Below, piece after piece: positions 7,664 through 14,928 of a DNA stretch of 32,400 nucleotides. The stretch comes from CADEFQ01 sp035433705 (GTDB lineage Bacteria > Pseudomonadota > Gammaproteobacteria > Steroidobacterales > Steroidobacteraceae), in NCBI GenBank assembly GCA_035433705.1, contig DAORVK010000027.1:1-32400 (forward strand), written 5' to 3'. Below the pieces are notes generated by a model. That model did not search any database. It saw only the letters and a program-made list of their open reading frames with translations, and had not been told where the DNA came from. Both the position numbers and the translations under genes were made by a program. Every line of letters begins with the position of its first letter. Within the stretch, counting starts at the first letter, position 1.

Positions 7664-8433
7664 GTTTTCACACCCGACGCCGTTTCGGCCTGGGCGGGCG
7701 GATTCGCAGGTGCCTCCGCGGTAGGGGTGGCGGTCGCGGCAACGGGCGACGTGCTCGCCGAGACTGCCGCGAGGAAGCGCTGTGCGCCATTCGAGTTCGT
7801 GCTGACGCTGCCCTTCAGGATCTCGCCTGCACTCGCCTTCTTGCCGTAAAACGCCGCGTTCGATTTGTCGTCGATGGTGATCGCGCTGCCGTCGAGCGCC
7901 ACACCGGCGAACAGGCCCTTGCTGCGAGAGTACGAGTAGACCTCTGCCTTGAAGGATGCATCAGTAGCCGCCGTTGCCTGGCGCCCCACCGGGCCTGCCG
8001 CGACCGACGCGTCGGCACCCAGCGTGACCTTGCCGTCGGTGATGCCCTCGACGCCCTTGCGCGTCGTGAACACGAGCACGACGTCCGTCGACTGCGCGCC
8101 GATCTGGGGGCCGAAGCTGCCGCCGCTCAGGTTCACGAACACGGGATTCGAGAAGCGGCCCGCATCGTTGCGCACCACCATCACGCCCTTGCCGTGGCGA
8201 CCGGCGAGCCAGAAACCGACTTTCACGACATCCGGAACCACCACGATGCCGTAGGCCCGGTCGAGCAGCCACTGCGGGATCTGCTGGTCGCGGCTTTCGC
8301 GCAACTCTGTCATCACGGATGTCGCCGTGATCAGCTTCGCCTCTTCGCGACCCTGCGCGTGCAGTGCGGGTGCGACGATGCACGCCGCAGCAGCCAGCAT
8401 GGCGGACCACGCTCTGGTGTGGATTGCTCCCAT
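7633..8433 (-). CDS. SYLF/Ysc84-domain lipid-binding protein, exported
   Basis: A 266-residue protein with a signal peptide ending near ALHAQG (about residue 27) and a central SYLF (Ysc84-type) domain. The recognisable core runs from LLDRAYGIVVVPDVVKVGFW through GRHGKGVMVVRN, then NPVFVNLSGGSFGPQIGAQS and DVVLVFTTRKGVEG to AEVYSYSRSKGLFAGVALDG. SYLF domains bind phosphoinositides in eukaryotes; bacterial members are periplasmic and mostly uncharacterised. The tail after residue 230 is Ala/Pro-rich and probably disordered. GAGGAGG lies just upstream of the ATG. The 102-nt gap from the DUF3570 gene and a hairpin in it suggest a separate or only partly shared transcript. Confidence 0.88.
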   Translation of the reverse strand: MGAIHTRAWSAMLAAAACIVAPALHAQGREEAKLITATSVMTELRESRDQQIPQWLLDRAYGIVVVPDVVKVGFWLAGRHGKGVMVVRNDAGRFSNPVFVNLSGGSFGPQIGAQSTDVVLVFTTRKGVEGITDGKVTLGADASVAAGPVGRQATAATDASFKAEVYSYSRSKGLFAGVALDGSAITIDDKSNAAFYGKKASAGEILKGSVSTNSNGAQRFLAAVSASTSPVAATATPTAEAPANPPAQAETASGVKTYPLEEAPAK

Positions 8434-8515
8434 CGGTCAAACCTCCTCGTGGGCCGCTCAAGCGGCGGCCGCAAGCTTAACCCAGTCCGGATGAATGGGC
8501 CCTGAAGGCTTTTGA

Positions 8516-8532
8516 CCGCGGCGGAGCCGCGG
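8516..8532 (-). terminator. hairpin 3 nt after the DUF3570 stop
   Basis: A perfect 7-bp stem, CCGCGGC / GCCGCGG with a GGA loop, lies immediately downstream of the DUF3570 stop codon. On the transcribed (-) strand it is followed by TCAAAAGCC rather than a T-run, so it is not a textbook intrinsic terminator. It may stabilise the mRNA 3' end of the upstream operon or separate it from the SYLF gene. Confidence 0.3.
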
Positions 8533-8535
8533 CGT

Positions 8536-9765
8536 TCAGAACCAGATCGAGACAAAGACCTGGTAAATGCTGGCGTCGAGCTTGTACAGCGGTTCGGTGC
8601 CCGGCACGGCGGTGGGGGCTGTGACGTTTCGGAAGTCGTCGTAGCTGATCGTCATGAAGTTGTAGCGCACGTTCGCCTGGGCCTTGTCGACCCAGGGCAG
8701 GCGGGCGATCCGGAAATCGTAGCTCGCACCCAGCCCGAAAGTGAGGGCGGTGAACGTCGACAGTTCCTTGTCGCGCGCGAGGAAGTTGGCGTAGTCGCGC
8801 CGCGGGAAGAGATCTGCATAGAAGTCGGCGGCGTCCTGGGTGTAGTAGCGGACTGAACCCGTGAAAGTCCAGCGGTCCCACATCGGCTGGACATAGGTGA
8901 TTTCGCCGGTCTGGGCATTGACGCCCCACGAATCGGTGTAGAAGCGATACCAGCCGCTCACCGCCGCGCGCCAGGGCAGGTAATAGCTCAGTTTCAGGGA
9001 GGCGGCATTGCTGGTGCGGGTGTTCGGATACGCTTCGCCCTGGTAGGAGTAGCCGTTCGGCGAACCCGGGTCAAAGTAGCGCACCGAGCGATAGGGGCTG
9101 TTGAGATAGCCCTCGTCGCTGACGACCTCGAAGTTCGCGACGCCGATCAGGCTGCGGGTCAGCACCTGGGTGACGCCGACCGCATAGCTGCGCGTGTCCG
9201 AGGCACGCTTGAAGGTCGGATCCTTGCCGCCGCCGATATTGCGGAAGATGTCGTTGCTGCCGCGCTTGAAACTGAAGGAGATCGTCGTCAGGTCGCCGAA
9301 CATGTCCTGGCTCACGCCCGCGTACCAGGTCTTTGCGTCGTAGTCGCTCTCGGAACTGTTGATGTAGCCGGCGCTGTATGTGGACTTGCCGCGAAGATAA
9401 TCGGCCGCAAGGCTGTACTGCGTGCGCTCTTCCTTGTACGGGCTCGCGGTCGAGACGACGTCGATCGAGGCGCTCGACACCATGTCGACGTAGTAGTTCG
9501 CGGCGACCGAGACCTTGTCGGCGAACTTCTTGCGCACCAGCAGCGAGGGGCCGTCGATGACGACCCCACCGCCATCGTAGCGGTGATAGAGGAGGTCGGC
9601 GCGGTCTTCGGGCAGGACGCCGGCCGAAGCGGCCGGCGCCAGGAGCACGGAGCTCAGGGCCGCGAGCATAGCGCTCAGGGCTGAGAGCCAGAACGGCGCG
9701 CCCCACGCGCCTCTTCTCGTGCCCGCAGCCCGCGGCCCGTTGCCCGTCGCCCTCAGTTTCTTCAT
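8536..9765 (-). CDS. DUF3570 outer-membrane beta-barrel protein
   Basis: A 409-residue protein with a long signal peptide ending near APAASAG (about residue 48), then alternating-hydrophobicity strands such as KVSVAANYYVDMVSS, RTQYSLAADYLRGKSTYSAGY and WDRWTFTGSVRYYTQ. It ends in the C-terminal aromatic typical of barrels recognised by BamA (SIWF). The DADLLYHRYDGGGV-like start of the mature part and the strand pattern are those of DUF3570. The start at 9765 is preferred to the in-frame ATG at 9780 because it overlaps the DUF4266 stop as TGATG. In many genomes DUF3570 genes sit beside DUF4266 and thioredoxin genes, as here. The molecular role is not known. Confidence 0.88.
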   Translation of the reverse strand: MKKLRATGNGPRAAGTRRGAWGAPFWLSALSAMLAALSSVLLAPAASAGVLPEDRADLLYHRYDGGGVVIDGPSLLVRKKFADKVSVAANYYVDMVSSASIDVVSTASPYKEERTQYSLAADYLRGKSTYSAGYINSSESDYDAKTWYAGVSQDMFGDLTTISFSFKRGSNDIFRNIGGGKDPTFKRASDTRSYAVGVTQVLTRSLIGVANFEVVSDEGYLNSPYRSVRYFDPGSPNGYSYQGEAYPNTRTSNAASLKLSYYLPWRAAVSGWYRFYTDSWGVNAQTGEITYVQPMWDRWTFTGSVRYYTQDAADFYADLFPRRDYANFLARDKELSTFTALTFGLGASYDFRIARLPWVDKAQANVRYNFMTISYDDFRNVTAPTAVPGTEPLYKLDASIYQVFVSIWF

Positions 9766-10025
9766 CAATTGCACCCGCATCCGCCACCCGCATTTCCCGT
9801 CGCGCCGCGCGCGCCCTCGCGCGCCTCGTAGACGTGATCGAGATAGATGCTCGAGACGGGATAGCGGTCGAAGGCCATGACCGGATCGGCGAGGTTCTCG
9901 CGCTCGTAGGGTTTTACCCAGGGCTCGATCGGCGCGCAGGCCGACAGCGCAACGGACAGCGCCAGGCTGACGGCGAGGGCGGCAGCGAGTCGTCGGGCAA
10001 GCGAGCGCGGGAGCGCCATCATCAT
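9765..10025 (-). CDS. DUF4266 lipoprotein with GGGCGCN C-terminus
   Basis: An 86-residue lipoprotein. The hydrophobic leader ends in the lipobox LSAC with Cys30. The mature part has the DUF4266 core PWVKPYERENLADPVM and DHVYEAREG, and a Gly-rich tail ending GGGCGCN. ATG 10025-10023 overlaps the thioredoxin stop as ATGA, and its own stop overlaps the DUF3570 start as TGATG, so all three are probably translationally coupled. A longer in-frame reading to 10340 covers the thioredoxin gene in another frame and is not real. The conserved C-X-C end might bind metal, carry a disulfide or be modified; nothing in the sequence decides this. Confidence 0.88.
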   Translation of the reverse strand: MMMALPRSLARRLAAALAVSLALSVALSACAPIEPWVKPYERENLADPVMAFDRYPVSSIYLDHVYEAREGARGATGNAGGGCGCN

Positions 10026-10501
10026 TCCCTCACGAGCATGCGGATCTGGTCGAGATAGGTGTTCTCGTCGCCGGGCTTGTAGCCACGATGCAGGAGGCGC
10101 ACATTGCCCTTGCGATCGATGATCACGCTGTTCGGCATGCCGTTCACCTTGTAGAGCTTGCTCACCCGGCTGTCGGTGTCGAACGCGACCGGGAAGCTGA
10201 CCGGCTGCTGTTTCGCCAGCCAGTCCTCGGCGGCCTTCGAATCCGGCTCCACGTTGACGCCGATCATCGTGAAGCCCATCGGCTTGTACTTCCGGTAGAT
10301 ACTCTCGAGCAACGGCATTTCCTTGCGGCACGGGCCGCACCAGGTCGCCCAGAAGTTGATCATCACGACCTGGCCCCTGAACTGGTCAAGCGTGATCTGC
10401 TTGCCGCCGCGCGCGGGCAGCTGGAAGCCCGGCGCGGGCCCCGTGGAATTGGAGGCCGCAACCGGCATCGCAAAGAGGAGTGCAATCAGGAGCGAGCGCA
10501 T
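10022..10501 (-). CDS. TlpA/ResA-like periplasmic thioredoxin
   Basis: A 159-residue thioredoxin-fold protein with an N-terminal signal peptide (about residues 1-17) and the active site WCGPC at Cys55/Cys58 within VVMINFWATWCGPCRKEMP. The cis-proline region is NGMPNSVIID. TlpA/ResA/CcmG proteins act outside the cytoplasm, reducing apocytochrome or other client disulfides. Likely clients nearby are the CXXCH proteins of this locus or the Cys-rich tail of the DUF4266 lipoprotein; this is inference. GAGGA sits 7 nt before the ATG, the gene begins 10 nt after the preceding barrel-lipoprotein gene, and it overlaps the DUF4266 gene by 4 nt. Confidence 0.93.
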   Translation of the reverse strand: MRSLLIALLFAMPVAASNSTGPAPGFQLPARGGKQITLDQFRGQVVMINFWATWCGPCRKEMPLLESIYRKYKPMGFTMIGVNVEPDSKAAEDWLAKQQPVSFPVAFDTDSRVSKLYKVNGMPNSVIIDRKGNVRLLHRGYKPGDENTYLDQIRMLVRE

Positions 10502-10511
10502 CGTGTGTTCC

Positions 10512-11216
10512 TCAGAAGAATACGGTCACACCCAGGTACGCCTCGAGATTGTTGACCAGCTCGTTCTTCCCGAAGATGTCCGACTCGTACACGCGGTCCT
10601 GCACTTCGATGCTCACCGCGAGCCAGTCGGTCGGGAGGATCCGGTAGCCGCCGCCGAAGTTCAGCGTGAAACGCTCATCATCCGCGAACTTCGTGCTGCC
10701 CACACCGCCCAACACGTAAAAGGCGCTGTTCATGGCGAGGTTGCGACCGAGAAACACCTCGCCCGGCAGGAAGTTATAGCCGACCGAGAGTCCGTAATAT
10801 GTGAGGCGTCTATCAGTCCCGAGGTTCAGCGGGTCGGAGCCGGGGTTCAGGATCTCGAAGCTCGTGAGCCCGAGCTTGGTCTGCCCGGCTTCCGCGCGGA
10901 AGAAGAAATCCTCGGTCACGTGATAGGTCAAAGTGGCCCCGTAAACGGGGTTCGAGCCGAAATCGTCGACGCTCATCACGCCGTAGAAGCCGCCGACTTC
11001 GATGTTTTCCTGGTCGATTTTCGCGACCTTGATCTTGCGGCGCTCGACCTCGGGTTCGATCACGCGCGGCGGCGGCGCATTGTCGCTGTCCGTCGATGCC
11101 GGCTCCACAGCAGGCGGTGGTGCGTCCTGCCACGGCCAGCGAAAGGATGCGCAGCCCGGCAGCACGGTGGTCGCCGCGGCGAGCGTCAGAAGAAAAAGGC
11201 GAGTCCGACTTTCCAT
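10512..11216 (-). CDS. outer-membrane beta-barrel lipoprotein, Glt-associated type
   Basis: A 234-residue protein with lipobox LPGC (Cys22), a Pro/Ala-rich linker to about residue 65, and a barrel-like domain: NIEVGGFYGVMSVDDFG, YGATLTYHVTEDFFFRAEAG, NSAFYVLGGVGSTKF, then NNLEAYLGVTVFF with the terminal aromatic pair. It resembles the outer-membrane barrel domain family common in Myxococcus and found near its gliding genes (TIGR04565-like, from memory). A barrel with a lipoprotein signal is unusual and suggests N-terminal lipid anchoring beside the barrel. The start at 11216 gives a leader of normal length and overlaps the upstream gene by 31 nt. It may be an outer-membrane component of the TPR/ExbB/ExbD machine across the divergent promoter. 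Confidence 0.82.
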   Translation of the reverse strand: MESRTRLFLLTLAAATTVLPGCASFRWPWQDAPPPAVEPASTDSDNAPPPRVIEPEVERRKIKVAKIDQENIEVGGFYGVMSVDDFGSNPVYGATLTYHVTEDFFFRAEAGQTKLGLTSFEILNPGSDPLNLGTDRRLTYYGLSVGYNFLPGEVFLGRNLAMNSAFYVLGGVGSTKFADDERFTLNFGGGYRILPTDWLAVSIEVQDRVYESDIFGKNELVNNLEAYLGVTVFF

Positions 11217-11998
11217 TCCTCGAGTTCCTCGTTGTCATTGCGGCTCGTGAACACCACGCGGTTCTTGTATTCGCCGCGGACGAAGAAGCGCCGTGTCAGA
11301 TAGAAGCGAAATCCCGCGCCGTAATAGGCCGACTGGTCGTGCAGGTCGACCGCCTGCGGATTCTGCGGATCGCGGTTCACGTTGAAGAGGCCGCCGCCGA
11401 GTGTAACGAACGGCGAGAAGCGCCACTCCGGCACGAATACGTGATTGAGCCCGATGTCGAGCGTATAGCCGCTGCGGTCGGCGGGCGCCGCGTTGCTGGT
11501 GACACCCAGGAACTGCGACGGGGAGAGATCGATCTTCAGGTGATCGTTGAGCGAGAACGCGAGATAGCCCGAGACGAGGTTCGCGCCATCGAAGTCGCCG
11601 ACCATGCCGCCCGCTTCCCAGCGGTGCGAGGTGAAGCCCGCGCGATCGCCCAGGTCGATCGAGAGCAGGGTACCGTCGGCGAGCAGGGTCTTCACCATGT
11701 CGCGCTGTGCGGCCCAGCCCTCGATGCCGCGCTCCGTGCGAACCTTGAGCCAGTCGGTGCGACGCTTCAGGATTTCGACAGACTCGCCCCGCCCGACCAC
11801 CTGCGTGACGGGATAGCCGCGACCGGGGCCCGTGCGCAACTCGAGGTAGGGTTCGGTGACGAACACCTGCAACAGCTCCTTCGCGGCGTGCGCCGCAGGA
11901 GCCGCGACGAAAAGAGCGAGAAAGCCGCAAAGAAGGACCGCGGGCTTAATTGACCGGCACGCCAGGATCGAACGGATTGTTGTAATACTGCGCTCCAA
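11186..11998 (-). CDS. SH3b domain plus outer-membrane beta-barrel protein
   Basis: About 270 residues. A signal peptide ends at PAAHA (about residue 38). A bacterial SH3 domain covers about 40-105 (LQVFVTEPYLELRTGPGRGY, then ESVEILKRRTDWLKVRT and GIEGWA). A barrel follows from about 125 (MVGDFDGANLVSGYLAF, then GYTLDIGLNHVFV and FFVRGEYKNRVVF), ending GLAFFF. SH3b domains usually bind peptidoglycan or peptides, so this may tie an outer-membrane barrel to the wall. The ATG start makes a 53-nt overlap with the upstream gene and an unusually long leader; a non-ATG start closer to the hydrophobic core is possible. It is co-directional with the barrel lipoprotein that follows. Confidence 0.82.
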   Translation of the reverse strand: MERSITTIRSILACRSIKPAVLLCGFLALFVAAPAAHAAKELLQVFVTEPYLELRTGPGRGYPVTQVVGRGESVEILKRRTDWLKVRTERGIEGWAAQRDMVKTLLADGTLLSIDLGDRAGFTSHRWEAGGMVGDFDGANLVSGYLAFSLNDHLKIDLSPSQFLGVTSNAAPADRSGYTLDIGLNHVFVPEWRFSPFVTLGGGLFNVNRDPQNPQAVDLHDQSAYYGAGFRFYLTRRFFVRGEYKNRVVFTSRNDNEELEEWKVGLAFFF

Positions 11999-14639
11999 TA
12001 TCGACCCACTCCGAGATCAGGCGTAGTTCGGCTGGCGACAGGAAGTTGCGATGATCGACCGTTCCACCGCCCGCTTCGAAGCGACTGAAGAAGCGAGTGG
12101 ACCCCCGCGCGTTACCGGCGCTCAGCGGTGGAGGATACGGTATCGGTGCGAAGATCGGCAGTCCCGAGACCGGATCGACGCCGACTTGCTGCTGGCAATC
12201 GATCAGCGCGCCCGTCGCCGGATCGAGACACTGCTGGTTGCTCGCGAAGAGCAGTTCCCGGTAGGCGGCGAACTGCAGCGGCTCGGCCTGCGACGGGCCA
12301 TCCTGCAGATCGAGCTGCCCGGCCGGGACCATCGGCGCAGCCGCGGCGTTCGTGGTGTTGTGACAGCCTGCCTGCGTGCAGGTGTGATCGGCTGTCACGG
12401 CCGAGGTCACCGGATCAATGATCTGGCGTGGCAGCGACCAGAGCGGATGAATGTGCTGCTCGTAGTTGATCACGATGCGGCAGGTCGGTGTCCAGCGCGT
12501 CTGGCATTCGGTGCTGGTCGGTGCCGCCGTCATGAGAGACGCATAGTTGTAGGCAACATCCGGATCCGGCGCGCGTACGGCCGGGTCAGTCCACACGTCC
12601 TGGTAGACGACATTTACGGACGGATTCACCGACTCACAGTTCACGCCGGTGGTGCAGGCCGAGGTGACGCGCGCGCGCGCTTCGGCCATTGTCTCACCTG
12701 CCTGCGGCAGGAAAGTCGCAACGGTGTTCGGGAACGGCGTGCCGGTCGTCAGCGCGCCGCTGTAGGCGCTGCCGAAGAGGCCCGCACGGCCGTGCGAGGT
12801 CGGTGTCTGCGGATCACGGATGTGACAGCCGCCGCAGCTGCGCACTTCACCGGGCCGCAGCTGCAGCCAGTTGGCGTGCCGCGGAAAGCCCGGCAGACGA
12901 CGTCCGTTCACGTCGAGGACCGACATCTGGAACGCAACGTTTGCCGGCACCTTGATGCGCACCGAGCCATCGGGTTCGATCGGCGCATAGGCGAGGATCT
13001 CGCGCATGAAATTGGTCGCGCCGAACGCGGCGTTGTCGATGTCAAGCACGTCGTCGTCGGGAATCGAGACCATTTTTTCGATGCGGATGAAGCGCGCGAG
13101 GCGCTGATCGGCGGTGGTCTGCGCGGGGTTTGCCATGCCGCGGATGCCGCCGCCGCCCGGAGGCGCGGCGCGATCGACGCCGTCGAAGTCGTAGACGCTC
13201 TTGATATCGAGCAGCCCCGCGCCTTCGGCTACGAGATCGGGGTCGGCGTCGACGCCCGGCGTCTTGTCGAGGATCACAGCGGGCGGCGTGCGCGGCTGGG
13301 CGATCACGACGTCGGTGATCATGCGGCCCACCTCCGGCGTCATCAGCGGCAGGAAGGCCTGCGCAGAGAGGTCGTACATCCAGAGGCTGTACTGGGGAGG
13401 CGCGGGCAGCGCGGCGGGGTCGTTGACCACGTCGTCGGTGCACGGCCGGTCCTGGCCGTTCAGCGTCGCGCGGCACTGCGCCCAGCTCACGACGATGCGG
13501 TTGGTGCCGTCCCACAGCGGGAAGGCGTCGTGGAAGCGGCCCCCCGGCGAGATGCCGGGCACGGTGCGCACATCGTTGCCGGTGGCCGGACGCTGCGCCG
13601 GGCCGGTCAGCCCCACGTTCGCAAGCGTCGGCTGCGTGTTCTCGACGTAGGTGCCGGTGTCGATCAGGTAGAGGTTGCCACCGAAATCGTCGCCCGCGCG
13701 CGGGCGTACGAGCACGAGGATGTTGCCGCTCGGCATTTCGCGCGCTTTCACAAATTCGATGGCCGAGTTGTTCGTGCCGGTGTCGTGGCTTTGCGCCCCG
13801 TACAGCAGCTCGATAGCGGTGCCGTCCGGGTTCGACTGGTAGAGATGGATGCCGTCACGGCCGCCCGGCGCATCGTCCCAGCGGCTCCACATCAGCTTGC
13901 CGCTGCGGAGCACCGTAGGGTCGATGTCGTGATCCGGGTTGTAGGAGATCTGGCGGATGTTCGTGCCATCGGCGTTCATCACGTGCAGCACGAAGGCGGG
14001 CTCGTTGCGCGACGTCGTCTGCGCTTCGAATTGCGGTTTGCCCTCATCGATCAGCACGGCTTTCGCGCCGCGCTGACGCGTCGAGGAGAAGAGGATACGC
14101 CCGTCGGGCAGGTAGTGCGGCGCAATGTCCTGTCCTTCCTCGGCGATGATGTCAGAGGAGACCACGCGGCGCAGCGTGTCGGTGGCGAAGGTGTATTCCC
14201 AGATGTTCCAGGTCGGCGGGTCTTCCTCGTCCTGGTTCGCATCGAGCGGGCCGCGCATCGCGAACACAATCGACTTGCCGTCGTACGACGCATCGATGTC
14301 GCGCATGTCGTAGAGGTCGGTGCCTGCCACGCGCTGCGTGATATTGCGCTCGGGCGCAGTCGGGTCGGCGCGGTCGCGCACGTAGACGCCGATCGCTGCG
14401 TCCGGCTGCACGTCGCGCAGCTCGATGAGGCTGTCAGTCTGCAACGGCGCGGGCGCGGTGCGCTTGATGTACGCCATCGGGAAATCGGCTGCGACCGGAT
14501 CGCGGTTCTGGCCGCTGCCGATGTCGACGTTGCCACCCGGGCTGCAGGCCGCGACGGCGCCAAGCGCAAGCGCCGCGACCAGGCCGCGCGCGGCGCCTGG
14601 CACTGCGTGACATGCCGCACTCTTTCGCTGCTCGCTCAT
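11946..14639 (-). CDS. HzsA-like/PD40 lipoprotein with haem-type motifs
   Basis: An 897-residue lipoprotein (VAAC, Cys32). Residues about 45-480 contain beta-propeller-like repeats of the TolB/PD40 type (YDGKSIVFAMRG, YLPDGRILFSSTRQRG, LRSGKLMWSRWDD). A middle region follows that resembles hydrazine-synthase alpha-subunit-related proteins (PDGSVRIKVPANVAFQMSVL, then RHANWLQLRPGEVRSCGGCH). The haem-type motifs are CGGCH at 602-606 and a CX4CH at Cys754/Cys759/His760. Several additional cysteines (CTTGVNC, ECQTRW, TCRIV) probably form disulfides. The start at 14639 is supported by GAGGA 7 nt upstream; an ATG at 14666 is less likely. It is the first gene of the minus-strand operon. It is probably an outer-membrane-anchored cytochrome-like protein of unknown substrate; hydrazine chemistry is not implied. 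Confidence 0.82.
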   Translation of the reverse strand: MSEQRKSAACHAVPGAARGLVAALALGAVAACSPGGNVDIGSGQNRDPVAADFPMAYIKRTAPAPLQTDSLIELRDVQPDAAIGVYVRDRADPTAPERNITQRVAGTDLYDMRDIDASYDGKSIVFAMRGPLDANQDEEDPPTWNIWEYTFATDTLRRVVSSDIIAEEGQDIAPHYLPDGRILFSSTRQRGAKAVLIDEGKPQFEAQTTSRNEPAFVLHVMNADGTNIRQISYNPDHDIDPTVLRSGKLMWSRWDDAPGGRDGIHLYQSNPDGTAIELLYGAQSHDTGTNNSAIEFVKAREMPSGNILVLVRPRAGDDFGGNLYLIDTGTYVENTQPTLANVGLTGPAQRPATGNDVRTVPGISPGGRFHDAFPLWDGTNRIVVSWAQCRATLNGQDRPCTDDVVNDPAALPAPPQYSLWMYDLSAQAFLPLMTPEVGRMITDVVIAQPRTPPAVILDKTPGVDADPDLVAEGAGLLDIKSVYDFDGVDRAAPPGGGGIRGMANPAQTTADQRLARFIRIEKMVSIPDDDVLDIDNAAFGATNFMREILAYAPIEPDGSVRIKVPANVAFQMSVLDVNGRRLPGFPRHANWLQLRPGEVRSCGGCHIRDPQTPTSHGRAGLFGSAYSGALTTGTPFPNTVATFLPQAGETMAEARARVTSACTTGVNCESVNPSVNVVYQDVWTDPAVRAPDPDVAYNYASLMTAAPTSTECQTRWTPTCRIVINYEQHIHPLWSLPRQIIDPVTSAVTADHTCTQAGCHNTTNAAAAPMVPAGQLDLQDGPSQAEPLQFAAYRELLFASNQQCLDPATGALIDCQQQVGVDPVSGLPIFAPIPYPPPLSAGNARGSTRFFSRFEAGGGTVDHRNFLSPAELRLISEWVDIGAQYYNNPFDPGVPVN

Positions 14640-14928
14640 GCCGCAATCCTCATGTGACGTAATCATGCTCGCCTACACTCGCGCCGATCTGTCGAGGCGG
14701 TCACAGCGCGCGACGGCACGGGGCGGTTTCCAGTGCGTGTGATCTGCATGCTCCCTGATAGGGGCGCGCATGCGCGCGCGGTGTGACGACAGTCGCAAAT
14801 TTCCGCGGCAAGCATACCCGCACGACGTAACGGAGCGGGATGTCGTCACTCGGCGACGTCTGTGAGCTGAGACATTCCGGGGGCAAGTTGGCGTTGCGTA
14901 TAGTCAAGGCCGCAATCAGGGAGCCGCT
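14640..14928. promoter_or_regulatory. divergent promoter region between the two redox operons
   Basis: These 289 non-coding nt separate the HzsA-like gene (-) and the CXXCH gene (+), so both operons probably start here and may be co-regulated. On the + strand a -10-like TATAGT lies at 14899-14904, but the -35 region 17 nt upstream (TTCCGG) is poor. GGGAG at 14918-14922 serves the + gene. A 14-bp palindrome, GCGCGCATGCGCGC, at 14764-14777 is a possible operator, although such sequences arise by chance at this GC content. I see no clear minus-strand promoter. Confidence 0.55.

Noticed and set aside
11946..14639. Hydrazine synthase alpha subunit
   Set aside because: Similarity is limited to a middle domain shared by many HzsA-related proteins. 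The beta and gamma subunits and the anammox gene context are absent.
12051..14657. 868-codon open frame on the + strand opposite the HzsA-like gene
   Set aside because: The product is Arg/Val-rich with no recognisable domain, while the opposite strand encodes a lipoprotein with a good ribosome site and haem-type motifs.
14764..14777. GCGCGCATGCGCGC palindrome as a defined operator
   Set aside because: It is a perfect 14-mer, but GC-alternating palindromes occur readily by chance at this base composition and no second copy was noticed. It is mentioned only within the promoter region entry.
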